Source: Porphyridium purpureum
Taxonomy: Eukaryota; Rhodophyta; Bangiophyceae; Porphyridiales; Porphyridiaceae
Direction of reading: 5' to 3'
DNA: 64,000 nt
NCBI GenBank assembly: GCA_008690995.1
Contig: VRMN01000002.1
Coordinates: 248,001-312,000, forward strand
Within the stretch, counting starts at the first letter, position 1, and each line of letters starts with the position of its first letter. The notes under the pieces are model-generated. The model saw only the letters and a list, made by a program, of their open reading frames with translations. It was not told the DNA's origin and did not search any database. A program made the translations under genes and the position numbers. Positions 45,066-54,513 of this stretch are shown here, piece by piece.

Positions 45066-45895
45066 GATGCCGTTCTTCCCCGCCGCGTTCCCCTGCCCTC
45101 CTCCGTTCGGTCCCGCGGCGTCACGCTCCCCGGTCTCTCCACGCGCCGTCCACCTCTACCGCATCCGCGTCCGCATCCGTTTTTTCCGGCGGCGCCAAAA
45201 ATCTACTGGACGCTTCGCAGTACCCACAGAACACCGCTGTACCGACGCCGTGCGGACATTTGCGTGCGGTGCGGGGGGAAGGGACAGAAAGTGAAACACA
45301 AAAGGACGCCTCCAGGACGCGCTACGTGGGCGAAAGTTACGATTTCTTTTCCATACTGCTCATTGCCTGTCTCTCTCTCTCTCTCAAGGTCAAGCTCGCG
45401 CTGTGTTCCAAGTTAAGTAGGTGCCTATTAAAGTTAAAGAACTGCCTGTTGGTACGGGTGGGCCTTTGACTCTCGCATATCATGGTTTGCTTGTTGCACT
45501 GACACTGACTCTGGTTCTGGTATCTCGCGGTGTTACAATAACGCACGGACGTTATTTTCAATCTTGCTTGAAAAGATGGCTCATACTCTCCTTTCCTCAA
45601 TTGCATACTTTTCCACATGTCCCTCTGGGTCGTCACATTGCTCTTGTCCTTTCCCTTTGGGTCCACGTGGTCCATTTCTCATCATTCATTTTGTCGCCTG
45701 CACGCGACACTACGGCGCGAGTTTCGCGGGACACTTCCCGATCCACAGCCTCCGTGGCATCGCTGCTTCGACCTCTCCAAACCCCCCCTCCACATTTCAC
45801 ACCACGACACCCCGGCGCGGCCGTCCGATCACGCCGCGCCGCTCCAGAATGCCCCACCGCTCGCTCAGCGGTCCGGGCACGCGCAGGGCCGGAGC
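45066..45895. other. 830-bp region between cold-shock genes 2 and 3
   Basis: A minus-strand frame from the ATG at 45675 to 45337 could encode 112 residues (MDHVDPKGKDKSNVTTQRDM...), but it has no domain or TATA box. Otherwise promoter of gene 2 and 3' end of gene 3. A CTCT run lies near 45370-45385. Confidence 0.45.
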
Positions 45896-46333
45896 TTAAT
45901 AGCCGCCGTCGCGGCCTCCTCCGTAGCCACCGCCGTTACGGCCGTAGCTGCCACCCATCTGCCTCTTTGGGGCGCCCTGCACGGGTGCGCCGTTGGGGCC
46001 CGTAACGTTGATGGCCTTCTTCTTGCCGCGGTCGTCGACCGTGACGGTGAACTCGACGGGCTCGCCCTCTGCCAGGGAGCGGTACCCCTCGGCGTGGATG
46101 GACGACTGGTGGACAAAGATATCGCCCGAGCCGTCCGAGACGGTGATGAAGCCGTATCCCTTCTCCGAGTTGAACCACTTGCACTCACCCGACATGATTG
46201 CGCCCGACGCTTCTGTCGCCATGTTTGCTAGTTGCTGAGCCTGTCCCTTTACACGTTGCCACACACCGCCTACCTCTCTCGCACTTCCTGCTCCTCTCCA
46301 CAAACTTGCCACCCGACCACGCACCATCCACAT
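45896..46333 (-). CDS. Cold-shock-domain protein 3, mitochondrial type
   Basis: 145 residues, the closest relative of gene 2. The start at 46333 gives MWMVRGRVASLWRGAGSARE, a basic presequence with the same RVASLWR core as gene 2, and [14 protein letters not shown] before the domain. The domain is intact: [58 protein letters not shown] short Gly/Tyr tail follows (GRNGGGYGGGRDGGY). An internal ATG at 46222 would make a cytosolic form. The shared presequence shows that targeting was duplicated with the domain. Confidence 0.93.
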   Translation of the reverse strand: MWMVRGRVASLWRGAGSAREVGGVWQRVKGQAQQLANMATEASGAIMSGECKWFNSEKGYGFITVSDGSGDIFVHQSSIHAEGYRSLAEGEPVEFTVTVDDRGKKKAINVTGPNGAPVQGAPKRQMGGSYGRNGGGYGGGRDGGY

Positions 46334-46507
46334 CTCCTTCCCCCCTTTTACCCCAACGCCCACGCCTTCAACCCCTCTGCCCCCCAGCCCCTATCAATAC
46401 CCGCCGCCGGTTGTGGCACACGCCCGTCTCCAAAAACGCGCCCTCGATTTCCCCCTCAAAAACACGTCTTTTTCCTTTCCACAAACAAGAAAAAAGCCAC
46501 GACTACG

Positions 46508-46547
<40 letters not shown>
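46508..46547. repeat. (CAT)n microsatellite
   Basis: About 13 CAT/ATG units upstream of cold-shock gene 3. On the gene's sense strand this is an ATG run, which would hamper scanning ribosomes if it lay in the leader. Confidence 0.95.
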
Positions 46548-46990
46548 GCGCGCGCCGCGGACATGATATTCCATATCAAACCGCACATATTCTACTACAC
46601 TCGCACATCCACGCACGCCACCCCGCCAGGATATATCTTTATCCCAACCACCACCACCACCAACACCATCACCGGCGGTGTGTGTATAGAAAAACAACCC
46701 CGTTCCTCCAAGGAAGCCAGACCCAACCGAAACACCATCATCCCGAAAATATCGCGCGCGCGGCGCGACGGCCGCCGCACACCGGATTCCGATCTGCTTG
46801 AAGAACAGCCTCGTCTACGTATACACACCCCACCCCCAACCCACACACACCACACGCACCACACACACCGCACGCACAGATATTTTATCCCGCTTTCGTG
46901 TCTCTCGTGTATCCACACAAGATCTCACTCGCACTCACGTGTGCGTGCTTTTTATATAGAACAACCGCGTGTGTTGTCTTGTGTCACTTG

Positions 46991-47008
46991 GTGTGTGTGT
47001 GTGTGTGT
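46991..47008. repeat. (GT)n microsatellite
   Basis: About nine GT units, shortly before the GTACAGT pair upstream of the SRPBCC gene. Confidence 0.9.
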
Positions 47009-47034
47009 TTTTGAGGTTGAAGAAGTAGAGTAGT

Positions 47035-47174
47035 GTACAGTTTGGAACCAGTAGTGTACAGTATGTGTGCACGGGTGTTGTCACTGTACCTGCAGTTCAG
47101 TCGATGTGATGCGTGGCTGGCGATCGATCCATTGGGTGGATGGTTGTCGTGCGGTTGTGTGGGGGGTGTACAGT
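47035..47174 (+). promoter_or_regulatory. GTACAGT cluster upstream of the SRPBCC gene
   Basis: gtacagt at 47035-47041, 47056-47062 and 47168-47174 on the sense strand, 21 bp apart for the first two, with one reversed copy at 47083-47089. Confidence 0.4.
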
Positions 47175-47651
47175 GGTGGAACCACTGGACGTGTGGGGGT
47201 GTACTGTGATTGCGGAATCAATCTCGTGTGTGGTGGTGGAAGTGGGTTGTTGGGAACAGACGGAGCGTGGAAAGAAGAGTCGGAGTGGTGGTGCGGTGGG
47301 GAGATGTGGGGAGGGCGGACACGAGAGCGCGTGAGAGTTTGCCGGCGCCGTGGAAGTGGCATTGAAGTGGGGTTTGACGCCAGCGCGTGAGTGCGTCGAG
47401 GATCGTCAGCTGGTGCGGCGGAGTGGGTGCGCGCGGCAAGGTGCGGGACACGGTGAGTGGGTGGCAGCGTGCGAGTGCGGCAGGGCGCGGCACAGCGTTC
47501 AAGCACGGTCGGACGCGGCACGGCGTGCCGGTGGGAATTGTTTCTTCTGTTTTGCGGGCGACGCGCGCCAGCGCTGCGCGAGACGAGACAGAGGCGCGCA
47601 GCGTACGGCGTGGACGCCCGTGCGGAGGGAGAAGCGGCGCAGGGTGCGACG

Positions 47652-48419
47652 ATGAGACACGGAGGGGCTATGGAGGGCGCGCGCGGCGCGGCATTTGTGC
47701 CGGGCCTGGCGGTCGAGCGACGTGCGAGCGCGTATGGAATGCAGGCAGACTGGGTCGGGCACGCCCGGTTAGGCGCGCCCCACGCGGCAGTTTGGGCTGG
47801 AGCTAGCAAGTGCACGGTGAGCAAGCTCCCGCAGCGCCGCGTCCGTGAAAGACGCAGCTCACGGAGCTCGCGCGCGCGCATCGCGCCGGCCGTCCCTTGT
47901 ATGGCGATTGATGCCGTGCAGATTGAAAGGCCCAACCGCGACACGCGCGTGGTCAAGTCCGGCATTCGCATTGCCGCGCCGCTGTCGTGTGTGTGGGATG
48001 TGCTCACGGCGTACAACCAGCTCGCGGATGTGGTGCCCAACCTTGCGGTCAGCCGGCTAGTGCCGGCCCCAAACGGCATCATTCGACTGGAGCAATGCGG
48101 CGTGCAGAAAATCTTAGGATTCGAGTTCCAGGCGGCGGTCACCATGGACATGACCGAGCAAAACAAGGACAACGACAACCTGCGCAGCATTGTTTTCCGT
48201 CTCGCGGCGTCGCGCGACTTTAAGCGATTCGAGGGCGTCTGGTTTCTCACCAAGATCAACGACCGCTTTACCAAACTCAACTATGAGGTGCTCATCTCGC
48301 CAAAGGGATTTGTTCCGGTATCTGCAGTCGAGTGGCGCATCAAGGAGGACGTGCCGGCAAACTTGCTGGCGGTCAAAAGGGCTTGCGAGGCACTGGTGGC
48401 GGCTACCATGCGCCAATAA
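47652..48419 (+). CDS. Plastid SRPBCC/polyketide-cyclase-like (START-type) protein
   Basis: 255 residues. Residues 1-85 are Ala/Gly/Arg-rich with SSRSSRARIAPAVPCMAI before the domain, a transit-peptide pattern. Residues about 90-250 match the polyketide cyclase/dehydrase SRPBCC family of cyanobacteria and plastids: RVVKSGIRIAAPLSCVWDVLTAYNQLADVVPNL, SRLVPAPNGIIRLEQCGVQKILGFEF, FEGVWFLTKINDRFTKLNYEV, then DVPANLLAVKRACEALV. These domains bind hydrophobic ligands in a deep pocket; the plastid members' ligands are mostly unknown. The ATG at 47652 is the first in frame. aataataaa follows the stop directly, a likely polyadenylation signal. Confidence 0.85.
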   Translation: MRHGGAMEGARGAAFVPGLAVERRASAYGMQADWVGHARLGAPHAAVWAGASKCTVSKLPQRRVRERRSSRSSRARIAPAVPCMAIDAVQIERPNRDTRVVKSGIRIAAPLSCVWDVLTAYNQLADVVPNLAVSRLVPAPNGIIRLEQCGVQKILGFEFQAAVTMDMTEQNKDNDNLRSIVFRLAASRDFKRFEGVWFLTKINDRFTKLNYEVLISPKGFVPVSAVEWRIKEDVPANLLAVKRACEALVAATMRQ

Positions 48420-48541
48420 TAAATCATGCTCGTTTATTGTTACGGCGGGGCGCGAAGCCATACCCAGGTTCTGCCGCGGCAGCAGAGCGAGCCACGCTCG
48501 CCAATCACTCGCACGCACGTCGCAGCTCCAAACGCCGACCA

Positions 48542-48548
48542 ACTGTAC
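48542..48548. promoter_or_regulatory. Reversed GTACAGT word before the DEVH helicase
   Basis: actgtac in the 194-bp gap between the SRPBCC stop and the helicase ATG. It is in the opposite orientation to most copies relative to the gene. Confidence 0.25.
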
Positions 48549-48613
48549 CTATCCTCACGGGCTCCGCACTCGAATGGTCCAAGGCTTCGAATCGCACATT
48601 GCCGTCTGGTGCG

Positions 48614-50836
48614 ATGGGCTCGGGCGCCGTGGGGCACCGGGAATCCGCCGCTGCAAACGGCGCCGGCACTCCAACGGGCCAGCCCTTGCCCATTCTCGTA
48701 CACGCGCGTGATATTGTCGACGCGTACGCCGCGTGCGACGTATTGGTGCTGGCCGGTGAGACTGGGTGCGGCAAGTCGACACAACTGCCGCAGATATTGC
48801 TCGACAATAGGCGACGCACGGGCGTTTCGCGCGTCGTCATCACACAGCCACGGCGGCTGGCGGCCATCAGTGTCGCTGCGCGCGTCGCGCACGAACGAGA
48901 ATGCGAGCTCGGCACACAAGTTGGCTATGCCGTGCGCTTTGAAAACAAATCTGGTCCTGGCACTCAAATACGGTATGTCACGCACGGTGTGCTCCTCCGG
49001 GAGGCATGCTCTAGCAGCACCGCCAGTCTCCGGTCGCAAGAGCACTCAGCGTTTCACCTCAATTATGACGCGGTCATCATCGACGAGGTGCATGAACGTG
49101 ACTTGAACACAGACCTGCTGCTAGGAATGGCAAAGACCAAGCTATTGGAACGAAAGGGCAGCGCAGTCGCCAAATCAGACGCCGAAGAGTCCTTCAAGCT
49201 GGTCGTCATGTCAGCAACTGCGGATATTGCGGCCTTTACAGACTTTTTCTCCGCGCCGTGTCGGCCTCTCAATGGATCTCAAAGGCAAGTCCACCCACAG
49301 ACGCCTCTAGTGGTAAAGCAACTCATTATCCCTGGGCGCGCTTTCCCCGTCGAGCGGCTGTTCACTGAAGAGCCTGTTCAGGAATACGTGAATGCGGCGG
49401 TGACAGCATGCGCGCAAATTCACGCCGACGAGCCGTTTCCAGGCGACGTGCTGTGCTTTCTTTCCGGGCAGGACGAAATTGATGCAGCGTGCGCGTTGCT
49501 CAAGGATCATCTGGAGCGATACCTCGGCAAAAAGCGCACGAAGCATGAGGTGCTGATCATGGCACTGTACGCCACGCTCGCGCCGGAGGAGCAGCAGCGC
49601 GCAATCGAGCCGCTGCCCGTCGAAGTGCGCGCACAGCGGCGCAAAATCATCTTCAGCACGAATGTCGCGGAGACTTCCATCACGATTCCTGGCGTACGCT
49701 ACGTGGTCGACTCTGGGATGTGCAAAATGCGCGTGGGCACTTCGGCATCACAGTCCTCACTTCAAATCGTGCCCATTTCGCGGGCACAGGCTGCACAGCG
49801 TGCCGGGCGCGCCGGCCGTGAGTGTGCGGGCAAGGCTTTCAGTTTGTACCCCGAGCGCGCGCTCTTCAGCGTCATGCCTGAATTTGAGCCACCGGAAATC
49901 ACGCGCTGTGACTTGGCGTCCGCGATGCTCACACTTTTCGCGCTCGGTACGGACGTGCGCCACTTTGACTTTATGGACGCGCCGTCGGCGCAGGGCGTGC
50001 AGAACGCTTTGGAGCTCTTGGTGGACCTTGGCGCGCTCGACGAACACTGCGAAATGAATGCGGTCGGCCGCGCAATGGCAGCGCTTCCAGTCGGCGCAAT
50101 GGTCGGTCGCGCATTTCTTGAGGCGATGCGTGCGGGCTGCGCGCAGAGCATGGCCATGATGGCAGCGCTGCTCAGCGTCGAAGGAAACATATACGCTAGC
50201 GTGCGCCCAGAGCGGAGAGCGGCTGCTGACAAGGCGCGGCGCCACGAGGCGTCCGCACTCGGTGACATGATCTCTGTTCTGAATGTTTTTGAAAAGTACC
50301 TCTCGTTGCACCCGCGCGAACGTGGAGCCTACTGTCGCGATCTTTTCATCAGCGCGCGCACTTTGAATGCCGCGCGCGCCGCATACGAGCAGCTGCTAAA
50401 GTTGCAGCAGACTCGTACGGTGCGCCAGGGAGCAAACGCGCTGTGTCGCGATGTCTATCGTGCTCGCGAGCCGAGCTGGTGGTCAGAGCCGGCAGGAGGT
50501 CCACGCCCACGCATGCAACTGCAGCGATGCCTGGTAGCTGGCTTCTCGCGTCACGCAGCGAGCCTTCTGGAGGCTCCCCCGTCCTCGCGGCTGAGTGGCA
50601 GCCCGAACCAGACTGCGGGTGAATTCGCTGTTGCTCCAAGCAGCAGCTTCAATGTCCGATACAAGGGTCTTCGAGGCGGACCAGAACTATTCGTGCACCC
50701 GTCTTCTGTGATTCACTGGCGTCGGCGGCCACCGCACTGCATTCTCTACCAAGAAATTCTTATCACGAGCAAACTGTACGTGCGTAACGTGCTGGAAATT
50801 GACTCTGCGTGGCTTGACGAAGCAACGGGTAGCTAA
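48614..50836 (+). CDS. DEVH-box (DEAH family) RNA helicase
   Basis: 740 residues with the complete DEAH-helicase layout. Walker A GETGCGKST (48-56), TQPRRLAAISVAARVA, GYAVRFENKSGPGTQIRYVTHGVLLRE, IIDEVHERDLNTDLLLG (box reads DEVH, as in DHX34), MSATAD, then IIFSTNVAETSITIPG and QRAGRAGRECAGKAFSLY. HA2 (ITRCDLASAMLTLFALG..., ELLVDLGALDE) and the OB domain (FNVRYKGLRGGPELFVHPSSVI, LYQEILITSKLYVRNV) follow. Such proteins remodel RNPs in splicing, ribosome assembly or decay. The ATG at 48614 gives a short N-terminus without a targeting peptide; the frame above has no ATG. Which paralogue (DHX33/34/35/40 group) is unclear. Confidence 0.9.
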   Translation: MGSGAVGHRESAAANGAGTPTGQPLPILVHARDIVDAYAACDVLVLAGETGCGKSTQLPQILLDNRRRTGVSRVVITQPRRLAAISVAARVAHERECELGTQVGYAVRFENKSGPGTQIRYVTHGVLLREACSSSTASLRSQEHSAFHLNYDAVIIDEVHERDLNTDLLLGMAKTKLLERKGSAVAKSDAEESFKLVVMSATADIAAFTDFFSAPCRPLNGSQRQVHPQTPLVVKQLIIPGRAFPVERLFTEEPVQEYVNAAVTACAQIHADEPFPGDVLCFLSGQDEIDAACALLKDHLERYLGKKRTKHEVLIMALYATLAPEEQQRAIEPLPVEVRAQRRKIIFSTNVAETSITIPGVRYVVDSGMCKMRVGTSASQSSLQIVPISRAQAAQRAGRAGRECAGKAFSLYPERALFSVMPEFEPPEITRCDLASAMLTLFALGTDVRHFDFMDAPSAQGVQNALELLVDLGALDEHCEMNAVGRAMAALPVGAMVGRAFLEAMRAGCAQSMAMMAALLSVEGNIYASVRPERRAAADKARRHEASALGDMISVLNVFEKYLSLHPRERGAYCRDLFISARTLNAARAAYEQLLKLQQTRTVRQGANALCRDVYRAREPSWWSEPAGGPRPRMQLQRCLVAGFSRHAASLLEAPPSSRLSGSPNQTAGEFAVAPSSSFNVRYKGLRGGPELFVHPSSVIHWRRRPPHCILYQEILITSKLYVRNVLEIDSAWLDEATGS

Positions 50837-51080
50837 TTGTTGCATCTGCTGCTGCTCCTGCTGCTTTGCAGCTGCTCTGCACACCAAATACTGACTGTAC
50901 AAACACCACTGGTCCGCCAGCGCTTTGGCCTGCAAACACTGAGAGCCGCGGGTCCTTGTGCATGAACAGGCTGGTCAGGTTTAGTTGGGCATCGCGCAGC
51001 CAAGACTTCCAGACGCTGTTCTCTGTGCCAAGGCAGCATTTGCACTGGTGTCCATGCCCTCTCGTAGAAAAAAAAAGTCA

Positions 51081-52310
51081 TCAGACTATCTCGATCTCCT
51101 CGTCCGCGGGCCGCGATGGGCTTTGTAGAAGTGCGGAAAAGCTCGTGTTGTAGCCAAACCAAGAGAAGTCGCGATTGAAGCGCTCGATTACTTGCATGAA
51201 GTTCGGTGCCATATCCTTGGTGATACTGCCCCGTACTTCGTGGCCAAACGAGACGTCAAACATTGAGTCGGTACCGTTCGGGCCCCAGCCGGACTCAACG
51301 TAGTCAGAAAAGCCCATCACTCGAGCCACGCAGCGCAAACCCGGCTTGAGCTTTTCGAGCTGCAGAATTAGATAATGGTCCATGTATGGAAAGCCGCAGA
51401 GGGAGGCTTGGTCGCGAAAATGCTCATTGAGCATGCCGGCTGAGCGCGCGCTGAGCGCGTCTAGAAATTGCGTGAAAGTACTGTTCTCTGAGATTCCAGG
51501 AAGCGGCTTGCTCATGCGACGAAACTTTCCCTGCAAGATTTTCTCCCGGTACGCTGACAGCAAGCGCGTGAACGGGTGGCGCACGATCGCAATTTTGAGC
51601 CAGCTCGGATCAGATGCCACCGCCTCGATTTCATCGTGGTCCTGCGTGCGCAGTTCCTTGTGCAAGTTGCGGTCATAATTATTCGTCTGCAAAAAGCCTT
51701 GTCGCTCTGAAAAGTTTGACGGCAGCGGGTCGCCACGCGCATCCATCTGCATGCGCAACAGCAATGTGCGTACGATGCTGCAGCCGCTCTTGGGGATCGT
51801 GCACACCACCATTTTATGCTCCGGAATCATAATCGTGCCCAAGGCCACGGCCTCGGAGTGTGCGTAATATGAGTCGACCCGTTTCCGCCTTGACTTTCGT
51901 CTGATGGGCGCAACGTACTGTCCACACTGCTGCTGTATTTTCTCGTAAGCCGGCACGCCCTGCGTATGCACACGGCCCGCCAGGGACGTTGAACCTACAC
52001 CCAGCGCGGGCGACCCATCCAGCTGCGCTTCGTCAGTGGATGAAGGACCGCGGAACACGCTCAGGTCCTTCTGCAGAATGAAGAACAAGTAGAGCACACA
52101 CAGAGTGGACATAACTGCCATAAACTTGACACTTAGCGACGACCCGGACAAGGACGATAGCGGCAATGAGGAGGCTGAGGATTTCTCAAAGGTCACCCCA
52201 GACTGAAAGTCGCTGTGCTCCGGCAGGCCTGTGGCCGTGCCTGTCGCCGCTCCTACCGCTGACGCAGCGGCTGGAGCGGCGCGGCGGATAGGGTCGTATC
52301 GTGCTGGCAT
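51081..52310 (-). CDS. Golgi-type carbohydrate sulfotransferase (Sulfotransfer_2)
   Basis: 409-residue type II membrane protein. After a short cytosolic start comes the anchor helix VKFMAVMSTLCVLYLFFIL (about 61-79), then a stem and the catalytic domain. The PAPS 5'-phosphosulfate loop is TIPKSGCSIVRTLLLR (171-186) and the 3'-phosphate loop IVRHPFTRLLSAYREK (242-257), both as in HNK-1/chondroitin sulfotransferases. Later YLILQLEKLKP and VMGFSDYVE fit the family. It would sulfate a glycan in the Golgi; red algae secrete sulfated polysaccharides, so that is a likely substrate (inference). An ATG at 52403 would overlap the end of the kinase gene by 8 bp, so 52310 was preferred. Confidence 0.85.
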   Translation of the reverse strand: MPARYDPIRRAAPAAASAVGAATGTATGLPEHSDFQSGVTFEKSSASSLPLSSLSGSSLSVKFMAVMSTLCVLYLFFILQKDLSVFRGPSSTDEAQLDGSPALGVGSTSLAGRVHTQGVPAYEKIQQQCGQYVAPIRRKSRRKRVDSYYAHSEAVALGTIMIPEHKMVVCTIPKSGCSIVRTLLLRMQMDARGDPLPSNFSERQGFLQTNNYDRNLHKELRTQDHDEIEAVASDPSWLKIAIVRHPFTRLLSAYREKILQGKFRRMSKPLPGISENSTFTQFLDALSARSAGMLNEHFRDQASLCGFPYMDHYLILQLEKLKPGLRCVARVMGFSDYVESGWGPNGTDSMFDVSFGHEVRGSITKDMAPNFMQVIERFNRDFSWFGYNTSFSALLQSPSRPADEEIEIV

Positions 52311-52395
52311 TCTACGGTCCAGGTCGTGCTTTCCTTTTCTAACCTCCTCGTTTGCGTTCAAAGAATGTGACTTCTTTACAAAACCTGGGTGGATG

Positions 52396-54024
52396 TCATA
52401 CATTTGGCTGCTGCGAGCTGTTGCCGTTCGTGTTGCGGGGCTGTTCAGGAGAAGGGTGCGCCGAGCTGGAGTCTGCGGCAGCTGGTAGGTACAACACGGT
52501 TGCGCGCTGCGGGCCGCGGCGGCGGCTAATCATGCTCCTGCGCACAGTGAATACGTCGTAGAGATGGCGCCACATCGCGGAGCGTTTCAGGCGGGCGAGG
52601 AGTTTCTCGCTCTCGAGCAGCGCGACGTGCGCCGTGGGGCGCTGCGCCGGATCGCGGCAGAGGAAGCGCTCGATGAGGTCGCGCACCTCGACGCTTCTGC
52701 TCTTCCACGCGCGATTCCAAGCCTTGCTCTGAATGAGTTTGTCCGGACAAAAGTCGCGCGAAATGACGCCCGGCTTCAAGCCCGTCAGTACAACAAACAT
52801 CACCACGCCCACTCCAAAGATATCGACCTTTTGTAAGCTCGCACTGCTCGCAAGCGAGAACGACTGCACGACACGAGAAGACTCGTCCGTCGCTCGCGGC
52901 TGTACCGTGGCCAGGCTTGTACCGCTCGCATCACTTTTTTGACCTGGATTCTGCTTCTGGTCTTGCCCACTTTCCGTGCGAATCTTGGCAAAGACTTCCG
53001 GAGCAATGAAGCCCTCGGTGCCCACAATGGCGCGCTCCCAATGTGTCTCTGCGTCAAGCTCGACGTCCACGGCCAGGCCAAAGTCGACCAATTTGAGGGA
53101 AAAATCGTCTGGCCTGTCGGACTCGAAGATGATGTTTTCTGGCTTCAGATCGCGATGCACAATACCACGTGCATGCATAAAGTCCAGCGCGCGGAGAATC
53201 TGCGTGCAAATGGTCATGGCGTCCACATCACTGATGCCTCCCACTGTTTGGAACGCCTTCGCGTACAAGTCACCGCCCTTCAGAAAAGGCAGCACAAGGT
53301 AGATGCCCATGCGGTCTTCGAACCAGTCGTGCAGCTCAATAATGTTCGGGTGTCCACGTAACTTGTCGAGGGCGTGAACTTCGCGAGCTGCGCCGCGCGT
53401 CAGGCCGTCTGACCGGCCGCCGTGTTCTGATCCATTCATGGGCTGTCCAGCAGGACGTTTGTCCTGTCGCTGAAATCTCGAAAGCGCTTTGGTACGTTGG
53501 TGGCCAACCTGCCTCTCAAACAGCGCAGTGCCGTGCGAGCCGGCACGCGACATGGTGTTCCTACGCGTGATCACCTTGACGGCAAAGGTGCGCGCTCCCT
53601 TTGCTTCGCTTACCTCGTACACTGCCTCACACTGCCCGCCCGTGCCCACCTTTCTCGTTACCACAAAGCCTCGTGCGCGTAGCTCTCGAATCTGCATCTG
53701 AACCAACGAGTCTGAGTACGAGCGCCGCACCAATTGGTTTTGGTTCTGGTCTTGGCCTTGGTCCTGGTCCTGGTCCTGGTCCTGGCCCTGGCCCTGGCCC
53801 TGGCCCTGGCCCTGGCCCTGGTCCTGGCCTGGATCCTGGTCCAGATCCTGGTTATGGTCCCGAGTTTGGTCCTGAAACTGCGCAGGCACGTCGCCATACG
53901 CAAATTCAACTTCATGTCGCGCACATGGCTCCACGTCCAGGCTCAGCGCGCCACCCGCGTTCATCCACACCCTGCTGTCCACTTGCACGTCGAGGCCTCC
54001 ATCGCCTCTGCTTGCAGTTTCCAT
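52396..54024 (-). CDS. Ser/Thr protein kinase (CaMK/CDPK-like) with Gln-Asp/Gln-Gly repeat
   Basis: 542 residues. The N-terminus is acidic with a run of QD/QG dipeptides (about 50-97). The kinase domain runs from about 120 to 480: glycine loop VGTGGQCEAVYEV (126-138), catalytic Lys 150, HRDLKPENIIF (290-300), DFG 314-316 and the activation end EGFIAPEVF (APE). The FLCRDPAQRPTAHVAL motif closes the domain. The GVVMFVVLTG and LKPEN wording is CaMK/CDPK-like, but no EF hand or obvious calmodulin segment follows. Odd features: an about 60-residue insertion between Lys 150 and the alpha-C Glu, and another (QDQKQNPGQKSDASG) after APE. Both inserts have the Gln/Asp-rich style of the N-terminus. Confidence 0.88.
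   Translation of the reverse strand: METASRGDGGLDVQVDSRVWMNAGGALSLDVEPCARHEVEFAYGDVPAQFQDQTRDHNQDLDQDPGQDQGQGQGQGQGQGQDQDQDQDQGQDQNQNQLVRRSYSDSLVQMQIRELRARGFVVTRKVGTGGQCEAVYEVSEAKGARTFAVKVITRRNTMSRAGSHGTALFERQVGHQRTKALSRFQRQDKRPAGQPMNGSEHGGRSDGLTRGAAREVHALDKLRGHPNIIELHDWFEDRMGIYLVLPFLKGGDLYAKAFQTVGGISDVDAMTICTQILRALDFMHARGIVHRDLKPENIIFESDRPDDFSLKLVDFGLAVDVELDAETHWERAIVGTEGFIAPEVFAKIRTESGQDQKQNPGQKSDASGTSLATVQPRATDESSRVVQSFSLASSASLQKVDIFGVGVVMFVVLTGLKPGVISRDFCPDKLIQSKAWNRAWKSRSVEVRDLIERFLCRDPAQRPTAHVALLESEKLLARLKRSAMWRHLYDVFTVRRSMISRRRGPQRATVLYLPAAADSSSAHPSPEQPRNTNGNSSQQPNV
53736..53853 (-). repeat. 6-bp minisatellite coding for (Gln-Asp/Gly)n
   Basis: About 19 units of CCTGGT/CCTGGC (plus-strand reading), giving alternating Gln with Asp or Gly in the kinase N-terminus. 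It stays in frame throughout. Confidence 0.9.
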
Positions 54025-54513
54025 CCCATGCGGTTTGTCGGCGCTATTTTACTCCGTCCACTCACTAGACTGTCCGGCGCTGCAGCCGCGGCACCGTGCT
54101 TTCGCTGCACCGCGTCTGCTCGTCCACACGCGCACCCACACTCGCGCCTGGCGTCTGGGCTCTCCGCGCATTCAGCTACACTTCACTACACACGCACACA
54201 GGTGATCGATTCGAAGTGGTGAGCAGAGGTGGAACAAGCGCGGTGGAAGTGTGAACGCTGGCGATATTTATTGTCGTGTGAACGGCACAGTGAAGGCCTC
54301 TCACTCTCTCGTCATCGGATGGCAAGACAAAGCACTTTCGTCGAGTGGCGCAGAACTCTGCGCGACGCAGCGAACAGAAGGAGCAGAGGCATGCCAGAGT
54401 CAAACCTCCCTGCGTGATGAATGTCACTTGGAGATAATATTCATGTCATCTAATGCAAAGTGCCACAGGTCTAGGAAACCGCGCGCGAAGACAGCCGCGT
54501 GGCTGTGCAGCTC
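54025..54513. other. Intergenic region upstream of the kinase gene
   Basis: 489 bp between the kinase start and the stop of the next upstream gene. No recognised gene, TATA box or GTACAGT copy was found. Short frames look random. Confidence 0.5.

Larger units (their letters stand above)
46334..47651. other. 1.3-kb divergent region, repeats and regulatory words
   Basis: No gene is supported. Contents: (CAT)n at 46508-46547; ctttttatatag near 46949-46960, a possible TATA box in either direction; (GT)n at 46991-47008; gtacagt at 47035, 47056 and 47168; actgtac at 47083. The minus strand after the TATA word reads cacgtgagtgcg, donor-like, so a long spliced leader for cold-shock gene 3 is possible. 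Frames here are low complexity. Confidence 0.5.

Noticed and set aside
45337-45675. 112-codon minus-strand frame between cold-shock genes
   Set aside because: It starts with an ATG but has no domain, no TATA box and a Gln/Arg/Asn-rich mixed composition; mentioned in the region entry only.
47081-48280. 399-codon minus-strand frame opposite the SRPBCC gene
   Set aside because: Ser/Pro/Thr/Arg-rich shadow crossing the promoter region; the plus strand has a clear SRPBCC domain.
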